A stretch of DNA of 64,000 bases from Marinagarivorans sp. (GTDB lineage Bacteria; Pseudomonadota; Gammaproteobacteria; Pseudomonadales; Cellvibrionaceae), in NCBI GenBank assembly GCA_028281865.1, contig JANQJB010000036.1:17351-81350 (forward strand), read 5' to 3'. Shown in pieces: positions 43,672 to 52,830 of the stretch. The position numbers and the translations under genes are program-made. Under the pieces are notes generated by a model that saw only the letters and a list, made by a program, of their open reading frames with translations, was not told the origin of the DNA and ran no database searches. Numbering within the stretch: position 1 is the first letter of the stretch; each line of letters opens with the position of its first letter.

Positions 43672-44485
43672 ACCTTCTCCTTATCAATTTTGGGATGATC
43701 GCCGAGGAAAACTTTCAAGCTCAAAAGGTGGTTGGAAAGCGGGCGTTGACGTATGGAGCCACGGATACTCAATTATGAATGAGTTAGTGGGCAATATTTC
43801 TTATATGCAAATGGTGATTCTCAATGCTACAGGTAGACTGGTAGAAAAAAAACTAGCGGACTGGTTTGAAGCATGTTTTATTTGTTTGAGCTGGCCGGAT
43901 TCTCGTATTTGGTGTAATCACGTTGGTGCACTAATGGGTAATACTAGGTCGAGTGTTGTTGCGGGAACGGTTGCAGGAGCTTTGGCGTCAGAATCGAGGA
44001 TGTACGGCGGAAATTATACGAGTTTAGCCGGAGTAAAATTTATTACAGATGCTTTGCGACTAATAAACGAGGGCTTGACTATTGAAGATATTATTAATAG
44101 ATGTGCTTTCAAGAACGATCGGCCGTTAGTTGTGGGTTACGTAAGACCTGTGAATGGAAACGACGAGCGAATTCAACCAATGAAAAAATTGACTGCTAGG
44201 CTGGGCTTTCACGAGGGACCTCATATGAAATTAGCAAATCAAATTAGCGAATATTTATATGAAAAATACGGCGAAGGGATGAATATTCTGGGGTTTATAG
44301 CGGCGTTTGCAGCCGACAACGATATTGCTGCAGAAGAGCTGTATTATATTCGACCGGTAATTGTTGCAAGCGGCGTAACAGCCTGTTATTTAGATACTCT
44401 TTCTAAACAGCCAGACTCATATTTGCCTATCCGGTGTGACGATATCGACTATATCGGACAAAATGATCGCAGTATCGATTTTTAG
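43664..44485 (+). CDS. Citrate-synthase-like protein, subunit B
   Basis: About 273 residues with the citrate-synthase fold: PDSRIWCNHVGALMG, SSVVAGTVAGALASE and YGG blocks match the small-domain region of citrate synthase and citryl-CoA lyase. The usual HGGA and GFGH histidines are replaced (MYGGNY and VVGYVRP). It differs from subunit A, so the two are paralogues rather than halves of one split gene: each contains its own version of both blocks. Start chosen as TTG at 43664 on ribosome-binding evidence; ATG at 43649 is the alternative. Its start overlaps the stop of subunit A, so a stable heteromer is likely. Confidence 0.75.
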   Translation: MNKPSPYQFWDDRRGKLSSSKGGWKAGVDVWSHGYSIMNELVGNISYMQMVILNATGRLVEKKLADWFEACFICLSWPDSRIWCNHVGALMGNTRSSVVAGTVAGALASESRMYGGNYTSLAGVKFITDALRLINEGLTIEDIINRCAFKNDRPLVVGYVRPVNGNDERIQPMKKLTARLGFHEGPHMKLANQISEYLYEKYGEGMNILGFIAAFAADNDIAAEELYYIRPVIVASGVTACYLDTLSKQPDSYLPIRCDDIDYIGQNDRSIDF

Positions 44486-44496
44486 GGTTAGTTTTC

Positions 44497-46386
44497 ATGT
44501 GCGGAATTTTGGCGATATATTCGCAAAATCAAGAACCCATTAAGTCCAAAGACTTAGAGTTGGGAATAACGGCACTCCGCCATCGAGGTCCTGAGGTAAG
44601 TGAAATCTGGCGTAGTGCCAGTGAAGAAATCGGTTTGGCACATTCTCGCTTGAGTATTATTGATCTAAATACCGGCAATCAACCTATTCATTCCATCGAG
44701 CGTGCTACATCGATTGTTGCCAATGGAGAGTTTTACGAATATGAAAAAATCCGCAACGAACTAACCAAAAGCGGCCATAAATTTACCACCTGTTCAGATT
44801 CCGAAATTGCGTTACATTTGTATGAACGCTATGGAACGTCGGGCTTAAAATATTTGCGTGGCGAGTTCGCATTTGCTATTTGGGACAATGTTAATAACAT
44901 TTTATTTGCTGCACGCGACCGCTTTGGGATTAAACCTCTATTTTATTCAATATTTAATAATAAAGTTTATATCGCCTCGGAGATTAAAGCGTTACTTGCA
45001 GCCGGGGTGCCAGCAGATTGGGATACTGAGTCATACAATAGTCGAGCTTATATAATGCGCGACCGAACATTGTTTAATAATATCCATCAAGTACCCCCTG
45101 GTCATTATTTGCTTGCTAGCAAAAACTCAATTCGTATACACAAATATTGGGATTTTAATTATTTACAGGATTGCGAAAATGAAGCAGCCGACGAAATAGA
45201 TATGATAGCCGGGCTGCAGGCTGAAATAAAAGAGGCTGTAAAAGTCCGAATGCGCGCTGATGTTCCAGTCGGTGTATATTTAAGTGGAGGAATCGATTCC
45301 TCCGCTGTTTTGGGCATTGCTTCAGAGTATACGAGTCGACCAATCGATTCTTTTTCATTGTATTTCGAGGATAGCCAATACAATGAATATGATATAGCGA
45401 AAGCAACTGCAGATTACGTAAATTCTAATTTTAATTCAATTAAAATTAGCCAAAATGATCTCGCTGACAATTTTCAACAATCCGTTTGCGCTGCTGAGAC
45501 TATATGTATCAACGGTCACGGTGTAGCAAAATACTTGCTGAGTAAATTTGTTCATGAAGCAGGATATAAAGTTGTTTTAACCGGTGAAGGAGCAGATGAA
45601 ATATTTGCTGGATATCCGCCTTTTAGGCAGGACTATGCCCTATTAAATGGTAAACAAGACGCAAATTACGAAAAATTGATGCAGACCAATAAAGTGTCTT
45701 CTGGGCTTTTAATCAACTCTGACAGAGCTGATCAGCGTAAAAGCGAGTTTGTGTCTAGAGTACTTGGTTTTACACCAACTTGGATATCCGCTCAATATGA
45801 AATGGTTCGAAAGCTCGATGCATTAAAAATAGATAAACAACGCAACTGCTTTCTTACAATTGAACAAATGCTACGTTATTGTGATATTTCCAACCAAGTC
45901 GATGGTATTAATCCTGTTCACAAAGCGATGTATTTAATGTCAAAATCGCTTCTACCAAATTACATACTTACGGTGCTTGGCGATAGGATGGAAATGGCCC
46001 ATTCTATTGAAGGTAGAACTCCATTTTTGGATCATAAACTTGTAGAATATGTCGTAAAGTTGCCTATAGAGATGAAAATAAACCGAGGGGTTGAGAAATA
46101 TGCGCTAAGGGAGGCGGTCAAACCTTGGGTAACTAAACAAGTGTATAATCGAGAAAAACATCCTTTCTTAACTCCGCCTTCAATATTGAATCCTACTCAA
46201 AGCTTGTATCAGCTTGCAAGAGATATTTTTTCAAGTGATATCAGTCAACCGTTTTACGATTTGAAAGCTGTAATGAAGTTTATGGATGATGCTCTTAGTT
46301 TGGATGTAAACCAACAAATAGCTGCAGAGCCGATCATAATGGAGATTTTGTCGGTTTGTATGCTGCATGCAAAATATTTTAAATAA
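44497..46386 (+). CDS. asnB: Asparagine synthetase-like glutamine-dependent amidotransferase
   Basis: A 629-residue AsnB-family enzyme. The N-terminal glutaminase retains Cys 2 (MCGIL), RHRGP, NGEF and SDSE motifs, so glutamine hydrolysis is expected. The synthetase domain has the ATP PP-loop SGGIDSS (263-269) and GEGADEIFAGY. It adenylates a carboxylate and transfers ammonia. It starts 11 nt after subunit B, with AGGG about 10 nt before ATG, so it closes a four-gene operon. In this setting it could amidate the product of the citrate-synthase-like pair rather than aspartate. Retention of Cys 2 argues against a beta-lactam synthetase role. Symbol is by family only. Confidence 0.88.
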   Translation: MCGILAIYSQNQEPIKSKDLELGITALRHRGPEVSEIWRSASEEIGLAHSRLSIIDLNTGNQPIHSIERATSIVANGEFYEYEKIRNELTKSGHKFTTCSDSEIALHLYERYGTSGLKYLRGEFAFAIWDNVNNILFAARDRFGIKPLFYSIFNNKVYIASEIKALLAAGVPADWDTESYNSRAYIMRDRTLFNNIHQVPPGHYLLASKNSIRIHKYWDFNYLQDCENEAADEIDMIAGLQAEIKEAVKVRMRADVPVGVYLSGGIDSSAVLGIASEYTSRPIDSFSLYFEDSQYNEYDIAKATADYVNSNFNSIKISQNDLADNFQQSVCAAETICINGHGVAKYLLSKFVHEAGYKVVLTGEGADEIFAGYPPFRQDYALLNGKQDANYEKLMQTNKVSSGLLINSDRADQRKSEFVSRVLGFTPTWISAQYEMVRKLDALKIDKQRNCFLTIEQMLRYCDISNQVDGINPVHKAMYLMSKSLLPNYILTVLGDRMEMAHSIEGRTPFLDHKLVEYVVKLPIEMKINRGVEKYALREAVKPWVTKQVYNREKHPFLTPPSILNPTQSLYQLARDIFSSDISQPFYDLKAVMKFMDDALSLDVNQQIAAEPIIMEILSVCMLHAKYFK

Positions 46387-46612
46387 CTCGTCAATTTATT
46401 AATCTTACCTCAAAGTCTAATTCAGATGTCTCGAACTTAGGTTTTATGCATACATATTAGCTTGCTCTATTTTAATCATAGTATTAAATTACAAATCCTC
46501 ATATTGTGGGCAGCTTTGTCACAAGCAAAGCGTTGGTAAGCGTCGAGCAGCAATTATAGGCGCCAAAATTAGAATCGAAATATATTATGAGCAATCAATA
46601 GTTATAAAAGTC

Positions 46613-46618
46613 TATAAT
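46613..46618 (+). promoter_or_regulatory. Possible -10 element for the TonB receptor gene
   Basis: TATAAT 30 nt before the ATG at 46649. No convincing -35 box is present, so an activator may be needed, or the match is by chance in AT-rich DNA. Confidence 0.3.
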
Positions 46619-46648
46619 TAGTCCAATTTAGCCAATTTGGAGCCTTAA

Positions 46649-48820
46649 ATGAACTTAAGAGTGCTTGGGGTCAGTGTTATTTCATTTACCTTGTTATCAC
46701 CATGTGCGTTTTCTCAAGATGAACTGGTGGAACTTTACGGTGACGAGGAGATGATAGCTATATCAACGGGAACCCAGAAACCGATTTATCAAGCTCCGTC
46801 GGTGGCAAACGTAATTACTTCGGAAGATATCAAACGCATTGGCTCTACAACACTTGAAGAAATATTAGAAAGCGTGCCCGGACTGCATGTGTCTTATTCT
46901 AGCGTTCGTGGTGAGCCTCTATTTGAAATTCGTGGGTTTGGCAACACAAGCTTTAACAGCGTAATTCTAACCCTTATCAATGGCATCCCAGTTGACACTG
47001 CGTTGGATGGTGGAAGACCGAATGCATTTAGAATGCCGGTCGAGAATATAGATAGAATTGAGATTATTCGTGGCCCAGGCTCGGCCGTTTATGGTGCAGA
47101 CGCGTTTGCTGGAGTAATCAATATAATTACAAAAAATGCATCCAATTCGAGCGGAACGAATTTGGGTGTGAGAGCTGGCTCTTTTGGGACTCAAGAGGTT
47201 TGGCTTAATAACGGCTCTTCATTTGGCAGTTGGGACTTTTATTTTGGGATAAATCATCAGAGAACAGATGGTGATGACGATCGTATAATTGAATCAGATC
47301 TTCAAAGCACTTTCGACTCTTTATTTGGAACTTCAGCAAGCTTGGCTCCAGGTCCTCTTCAAAACCAATATGAAGTTACAGATTTAAGATTAGATTTACA
47401 AAATAGTAATCTGAATTTGCAATTGGGTCATCTGGTTATTAGTGATGCGGGTCAAGGAACTGGAGTTGCCCAAGCTCTCGACAATGTAGGAGTGATTAAT
47501 TCATCGATATCCACGGCCAATATCATTTATCAAAACGATGATCTTGTTGAAAACTGGGAGTTTAAAGTCGTAGGCAGTTACTCTGAAATAGAAGGAGAAC
47601 CGGAATATCAAATATTACCTCCAGGAGCAACAGTGCTAATTGGGGCGGATGGAAATTTGTTTACACCATCTCATAGCAGCTGTCCCGAAACAGGCTGTTT
47701 TGTTACTTTTAGCGAAGGGATGTGGGGAAAACCCTATATGAATGAGGAGCATTTGCGGGCGGAGTTTGTTGGTATTTATAGTGGTTTAGATAATCATTTA
47801 ATTAGAGTTAGCGTTGGGGGAGAAGAAGCAGATATGACAGGGACTGAAACTAAAAATTTTGGTCCAGGAATTATTAACGGTACAGAAGGGATCGTTGATG
47901 GAAATTTGATAGATGCAGGAACTTCAAATATTTACTTAAGAAATGGAGCGCAATCCAGATCACTCCGCTTTATATCGATTCAAGACGAATGGTCACTTAG
48001 TAACGATTGGGATTTGACAACGGGAATTCGCTATGATGATTTTTCCGATTTTGGTGACACGATAAACCCTCGATTGGCTTTGGTTTGGCAAACACGCTAC
48101 AACTTAACCAGTAAATTATTGTATGCTCGAGCTTTTCGCGCACCTTCCTTTCTTGAGCAATTTGGCCAGAACAACCCCGTTACTCTGGGTAACGAGGATG
48201 TCGAGCCAGAAACTATCGATACTTTTGAGCTAGCCTTTGATTTTCGACCCTCATTAGATTCTCAACTTATCTTCAATACTTTTATTTACGATGCCGATGA
48301 TATTATTCAATTTGTACGTCAGGAAAACGGTAGCGCCGTAGCTACAAATACGTTGGGGCAAAAGGGAAGAGGAATAGAGATTGAGTTAAATGTCGATGTG
48401 ACAAGTGACTTTAATATTTATGCTAATTACTCAATGGTTGACGCTATTAGCAAAATTACTGATGAACCTGTTCCCGATGTTCCCACTCGCCAAGTCTATA
48501 TCAGTGCTTCTTATAATATTGGACAAGACATGAGCTTGAATACTCAGATCAATTGGGTGGGTAACCGTAATCGCTTAAGGAGTGACCCCAACGACATATC
48601 AGTACTTGCGGATGGAAGGTCAACTATTAGTAATAATACCTCGGTCGATTTCAATTTTCGCTACGTTGATTTATTTGACCATTTTGATATTGGTATTTTA
48701 GTAAAAAATGTTTTTGATCATCAGCTTTTTGAGCCAAGCCCGGCGCCTAACGTGGCAATTCCCGGAGATTTCCCAATGGCTGGAAGGAGTGCTTTTTTTG
48801 AAATTGTCACGCATTTTTAG
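46649..48820 (+). CDS. TonB-dependent outer membrane receptor
   Basis: A 723-residue receptor. Signal peptide ends near CAFSQDE. The plug domain (about 50-165) includes NVITSEDIKRIGSTTLEEIL, FEIRGFGN and RGPGSAVYGADAFAGVINIITK, and the rest is a 22-stranded barrel ending in Phe. Family role: energy-dependent uptake of metal chelates, vitamin B12 or oligosaccharides. It stands 262 bp after the AsnB-like gene and is followed by a substrate-binding protein and a hybrid kinase, a triad that recurs in marine gammaproteobacteria (recalled, not checked). Ligand unknown; import or sensing of a small molecule made by the adjacent operon is possible. Confidence 0.92.
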   Translation: MNLRVLGVSVISFTLLSPCAFSQDELVELYGDEEMIAISTGTQKPIYQAPSVANVITSEDIKRIGSTTLEEILESVPGLHVSYSSVRGEPLFEIRGFGNTSFNSVILTLINGIPVDTALDGGRPNAFRMPVENIDRIEIIRGPGSAVYGADAFAGVINIITKNASNSSGTNLGVRAGSFGTQEVWLNNGSSFGSWDFYFGINHQRTDGDDDRIIESDLQSTFDSLFGTSASLAPGPLQNQYEVTDLRLDLQNSNLNLQLGHLVISDAGQGTGVAQALDNVGVINSSISTANIIYQNDDLVENWEFKVVGSYSEIEGEPEYQILPPGATVLIGADGNLFTPSHSSCPETGCFVTFSEGMWGKPYMNEEHLRAEFVGIYSGLDNHLIRVSVGGEEADMTGTETKNFGPGIINGTEGIVDGNLIDAGTSNIYLRNGAQSRSLRFISIQDEWSLSNDWDLTTGIRYDDFSDFGDTINPRLALVWQTRYNLTSKLLYARAFRAPSFLEQFGQNNPVTLGNEDVEPETIDTFELAFDFRPSLDSQLIFNTFIYDADDIIQFVRQENGSAVATNTLGQKGRGIEIELNVDVTSDFNIYANYSMVDAISKITDEPVPDVPTRQVYISASYNIGQDMSLNTQINWVGNRNRLRSDPNDISVLADGRSTISNNTSVDFNFRYVDLFDHFDIGILVKNVFDHQLFEPSPAPNVAIPGDFPMAGRSAFFEIVTHF

Positions 48821-48899
48821 TGCGACGTAAATTTTTTATTTGTAGCTCGAGCTGAGAAAAACTTTCGGTTATCCTTTGAAAAGAAAGCTTGCATCGGAT

Positions 48900-49865
48900 A
48901 TGAACAAAATACGCAGGGACAAGTTGCTACGTCTAACGTGCAAATATGCGCTAGTGCTTTGTTTGTTCTTTGCGCCTATTTTTACTGCGGCCCAAAATGA
49001 GCCTAAACATACCGCTGTCATTTACCCTAAAGTACGTGCACCTTACAACAAAATCTATTTGTCGATCTATCAAGGAGTAAAACAAGCCAATTCTGGGCGT
49101 TCGTTCCAATACGAGATAGATAAAAAAGACTCCGTTGACAGGTTAGATAGGTGGATAAACAGAAATAATATTGGCAATGTTGTCGCTTTGGGGGGCAGTG
49201 TTGTTAAAGCCGTAAGTCAAATCGAAGTACCGCGCAACTCCGTTGTGAGCGGTGCTATGTTCCATACACCGGAGACAATTAAACAATATCAGGGCGTATC
49301 GATGGCGCCTAATCCAGGTTTATTGTTTGATCGGCTCTTATCCGTTAGCCCGAATATTAAACAAGTCTATGTTGTTTACGAGCAGAGCAAGGATGCTTGG
49401 TTAATAGAGCGAGCAGAAGTTATTGCCAAAGATAAAAATATCGAATTAATTGGGGTAGGAGCAAAAAATATTAAGGAGCTCGCTACGCTTTATCGTAAGA
49501 CAATTCACAGAATCGACAATAAAAAGCAGGCGATATGGATTCCCAATAGTGGAAAAGGTTTAGAAAAAGCACTTATGTTTAAGTTGCTTGAAGATGCGTG
49601 GAAAAGAAAAATCATTATATTTTCGAGCAATTTTTCGGATGTTAAAAAAGGCGTTCTATTTTCGCTTTTTCCTGATAATGAGGCCATGGGGGCTCAATTA
49701 TTTAGATTGCTCGAAAAAGTTTCAAGTAACACGCAAGAGGACGAAGTCAACTTTTCAAACGCTTTGCACGGCGCAATTAATATTCGTACAGCAGAACATC
49801 TTGGATTTAAACTCACAGGAGAACAGCTTAAGGCTTACAAATTTATTTATCCCACACCCAAATAA
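48900..49865 (+). CDS. ABC-type periplasmic substrate-binding protein (ABC_sub_bind family)
   Basis: About 321 residues. Signal peptide with hydrophobic core ALVLCLFFAPIFTAAQ. The mature protein has VIYPKVRAPYNKIYLSIYQGV, AGAMFHTPETIKQYQGVSM-like SGAMFHTP, and a two-lobed Rossmann pattern as in the ABC_sub_bind (PF04392-like) family. No ABC permease or ATPase genes accompany it. The stop is followed after 1 nt by the hybrid kinase start, so it probably presents a ligand to the kinase's periplasmic domain rather than to a transporter. ATG at 48900 is preferred to TTG at 48876 because it directly precedes the signal peptide. Confidence 0.85.
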   Translation: MNKIRRDKLLRLTCKYALVLCLFFAPIFTAAQNEPKHTAVIYPKVRAPYNKIYLSIYQGVKQANSGRSFQYEIDKKDSVDRLDRWINRNNIGNVVALGGSVVKAVSQIEVPRNSVVSGAMFHTPETIKQYQGVSMAPNPGLLFDRLLSVSPNIKQVYVVYEQSKDAWLIERAEVIAKDKNIELIGVGAKNIKELATLYRKTIHRIDNKKQAIWIPNSGKGLEKALMFKLLEDAWKRKIIIFSSNFSDVKKGVLFSLFPDNEAMGAQLFRLLEKVSSNTQEDEVNFSNALHGAINIRTAEHLGFKLTGEQLKAYKFIYPTPK

Positions 49866-49866
49866 T

Positions 49867-52653
49867 ATGCTTGAAAAATACCGCTTTCGACATCTACTGA
49901 GTTTCATATTTGCAACCGGCATTATGCTACTTGCATTGGTAACGACTTTTGTTGTATCGAAGGTATCAAGTGAAGCGATGCGCAATCGTATTATTGATGA
50001 CGGGATAAATTTGACATCCTCTCTAGCCGAGCAAGCAACGCTCGCATTGCTTTATGAAAGTGAAGAAAACGCTAGCGCCGCATCGAATATTTATCTGGGT
50101 TTTCCCGATGTCGAAGGGATAGAGATCTATAAAGCTAATTTAGTTAGTTTATATATTGTTGGCGATATTGAAAGCCATGAAATTCCCCCAGCGGAACTGC
50201 CTGATCATGCAAAACTCTATCTTGAAAAAGATGATACGTGGGAATTTTTGGCCCCGGTCTATACTGGTGCAGCAGAGCAGGATGAAACTGACCCTCTTTT
50301 TTTTGTTGAAGATAGCAACGAAGAAGTAGAAAAGGAGGTTATTGGTTATGTACGTTTTGTTGAAAGTAAACGTTCGTTAACACGCATGACAAATGATATC
50401 CTCGTTTACAATTTAATTATATGCTCTTGTGTAGCTGTGGTATTGATGGTCATTTTGTTAATGTTTACCCATCGCTTGACGAATCCTATTCAAAATCTCG
50501 CGAATACGATGCGCAAATCTGAACAAGGTGAGAGCAATGTCAGAGCTCAGCTTGATGGACCCCGTGATATTATTGAAATGCAAAGTGCATTTAATCGCAT
50601 GATGGAAACTTTGGAAAATCGTGAAAACGAACTCAAGACCGCCCGTGACCAGGCGTTTGAATCAGCACGCATTAAGGCAGAATTTGCGGCTAATGTGAGT
50701 CACGAGTTACGCACGCCGATGAATGGTGTGCTCGGTATGCTGGAGTTACTATCGGACTTTGAAGTTTCGGAGCTACAACAACAATATCTGGGGATAGCTA
50801 AACACTCTGCTCAATCGTTATTAACCTTAATTAACGATGTACTCGATTTTTCGAAAAACGAAGCGGGTAAAGCCGAAATTGAAAATCGTGAGTTTGATCT
50901 TGAAAGCGAAATTGGCGATATTGTTGCGTTGCTAAGTGCTCAGGCACAAAATAAACAATTAGATTTAACTTACACGATTGAAAAAGACTTACCTGTCCAT
51001 TTGATTGGTGACAACCATCGTTTTAGGCAAATTCTTATCAATCTTGTCGGTAACGCGCTAAAATTTACTAATAAAGGTTCGGTGAGCATCTCAGCTTCAG
51101 TTGAATCAATTCAAGAAAATTCTATCACTGCGCGATTCGATGTGTCGGACACAGGAATTGGTATTACACCTGCTCAACAGCGTAGAATTTTTGATGCCTT
51201 TTCGCAAGCAGACAACTCAACTACCCGACGATTTGGTGGAACCGGACTTGGCTTAGCTATCTCCAGGCAATTTGTTGAGTTAATGGGCGGTGATATGGGG
51301 GTCAGCAGTATTCATGGAAAAGGTAGCCACTTCTGGTTTACCGTGCCGCTGAAAATACAAGATGAACAAAAAGAATTAACTCCGTCTATTAAGTTTACCG
51401 GCAAGCGCTTAATTTTTATCGACAACAACGATCTCGTTCTAAACACATTGGCCAGTTTTATTCGCTACGATGAAGTCTTTTATCAGATGGCAAATTCTGG
51501 CAACATGGCATTACAATTGATTGAGGAAGCTCAAGCGGATGAAAAACCCTTTGATATCGTTATTGTTGACGAACAGCTAGATGGGAACTCGGGTGAGCAG
51601 CTAATTCAGAAAATTTGCAGCAATGCAAATTCGTTGAATGTAATGATGGTTCATCAAGCGATTGCTTCTCGTTTTGAAAAAGATAAACTGATAAATGTGT
51701 ATCTTTCTAAACCACTTATTCGCTCGCAGTTTATCTTAGCTTTAAATCAACTTTTTGACGAAGCAAATAAAGCTGATAAGTCTCATACTTCGCATAAGCA
51801 CGATATTACAAATATCCAATTTTCAACGAGTGAATTGCTATTGGTTGAAGATAATTTTACTAACCAGCGCGTTGCGCTTGGATTATTGGAACCACTCAAT
51901 TGCAAGGTGGACCTGGCTGAAAATGGTTTGGAGTGCATTGAAAAATTTAATGAGAAGCACTATGACTTGATACTCATGGATTGCCATATGCCGGAAATGG
52001 ATGGTTATGAAGCTACCAAAAAAATACGCGAAATGGAAGAGCAAACTAATTCAGAGCGTACGCCAATTATTGCAATGACAGCCAACGTATTAGCAGGAGA
52101 AAGTGACGCTTGTTTTGCTGTAGGAATGGATGGCTATTTGCCCAAGCCTCTTACGCGAAAAAGTTTTCGTGAAAAATTAGCTGAATGGTTGGAGCCGGCT
52201 CAGGATGAAGGGGCCGAACAAGTGCCGGGTGAATTTGACGAGGCAAGCTCGCCTAGTCAAGATGAATCATTTTTAGCTACTGCTTCTCAAATCTCTCCTC
52301 CAGCAAAGCAGTCTGAGACACCCATAGTTGATGAGAATACCTTATCCGAGTTACGCGAAATTATGGGCCCTAGTTTTACCGATTTGGTTACGATTTTTGT
52401 TGAAAATTTGCCTAACCAGCTCGAATCGCTATTAACGTCAATACAGCAACAAAATCATGGGGATGTGGCGCATTGGGCGCATACGATAAAAGGAAGCTCA
52501 GCCAATTTAGGTGCACAGCGGCTTTCGAAAGTCAGTCAGCAACTTGAGCTCGAAGCTAAACATGAAATACTGAGTAACGCTAACGATAAATTTGCTGAGA
52601 TTAAACAGGAAAGCGATCAAGTAATGGAGTATTTGCTAAGCAAAGTTTGTTAA
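49867..52653 (+). CDS. BarA-like hybrid sensor kinase (HAMP-HisKA-HATPase-REC-REC-Hpt)
   Basis: A 928-residue membrane kinase. Transmembrane helices at about 12-34 and 180-205 flank a periplasmic domain; HAMP follows, then HisKA with His 279 (VSHELRTP), HATPase ([19 protein letters not shown]), two receivers (Asp 568 in IVDEQL; Asp 705 in [11 protein letters not shown]) and Hpt with His 872 (AHTIKGS). The real start is ATG at 49867, 1 nt after the upstream stop; a longer open frame beginning inside the substrate-binding protein gene is a shadow. It likely reads the substrate-binding protein and passes phosphate to a regulator elsewhere. The frame remains open for 36 codons after its TAA stop. 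Confidence 0.93.
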   Translation: MLEKYRFRHLLSFIFATGIMLLALVTTFVVSKVSSEAMRNRIIDDGINLTSSLAEQATLALLYESEENASAASNIYLGFPDVEGIEIYKANLVSLYIVGDIESHEIPPAELPDHAKLYLEKDDTWEFLAPVYTGAAEQDETDPLFFVEDSNEEVEKEVIGYVRFVESKRSLTRMTNDILVYNLIICSCVAVVLMVILLMFTHRLTNPIQNLANTMRKSEQGESNVRAQLDGPRDIIEMQSAFNRMMETLENRENELKTARDQAFESARIKAEFAANVSHELRTPMNGVLGMLELLSDFEVSELQQQYLGIAKHSAQSLLTLINDVLDFSKNEAGKAEIENREFDLESEIGDIVALLSAQAQNKQLDLTYTIEKDLPVHLIGDNHRFRQILINLVGNALKFTNKGSVSISASVESIQENSITARFDVSDTGIGITPAQQRRIFDAFSQADNSTTRRFGGTGLGLAISRQFVELMGGDMGVSSIHGKGSHFWFTVPLKIQDEQKELTPSIKFTGKRLIFIDNNDLVLNTLASFIRYDEVFYQMANSGNMALQLIEEAQADEKPFDIVIVDEQLDGNSGEQLIQKICSNANSLNVMMVHQAIASRFEKDKLINVYLSKPLIRSQFILALNQLFDEANKADKSHTSHKHDITNIQFSTSELLLVEDNFTNQRVALGLLEPLNCKVDLAENGLECIEKFNEKHYDLILMDCHMPEMDGYEATKKIREMEEQTNSERTPIIAMTANVLAGESDACFAVGMDGYLPKPLTRKSFREKLAEWLEPAQDEGAEQVPGEFDEASSPSQDESFLATASQISPPAKQSETPIVDENTLSELREIMGPSFTDLVTIFVENLPNQLESLLTSIQQQNHGDVAHWAHTIKGSSANLGAQRLSKVSQQLELEAKHEILSNANDKFAEIKQESDQVMEYLLSKVC

Positions 52654-52764
52654 GGCAATAGGGAAATATTAGAACCTATTTTAAAATTAGCGGACCAAGC
52701 TGATACGGGGGTAAAAGCGGCTGCCTATCCTGCGAAAAAAGCCGGTGAAGTTTATACGGAGTAA
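52654..52764 (+). other. In-frame 36-codon open segment after the kinase stop
   Basis: Immediately after TAA (52651-52653) the same frame continues open for 36 codons (GNREILEPILKLADQ, then a Lys/Ala-rich tail) to TAA at 52762. The composition looks coding. It has no own start or ribosome binding site, so it could be a relic of a longer C-terminus, a fragment of a lost gene or chance. Confidence 0.3.
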
Positions 52765-52830
52765 ATGAATATTTGATAAGGCGTTTTAACGCATTATTTT
52801 GGGTCCGTTAATTTCGAGGTTGGCTCTATA

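Noticed and set aside
44497..46386. Assignment as beta-lactam synthetase
   Set aside because: The glutaminase Cys 2 and its motifs are intact, whereas beta-lactam synthetases have lost glutaminase function.
49588..49866. 93-residue N-terminal extension of the BarA-like kinase
   Set aside because: It is an alternative frame of the substrate-binding protein gene; the kinase membrane helix starts right after ATG at 49867.
52781..52800. GCGTT-TT-AACGC palindrome followed by ATTATTTT between converging genes
   Set aside because: The loop is too short for a stable terminator and the T-run is interrupted.
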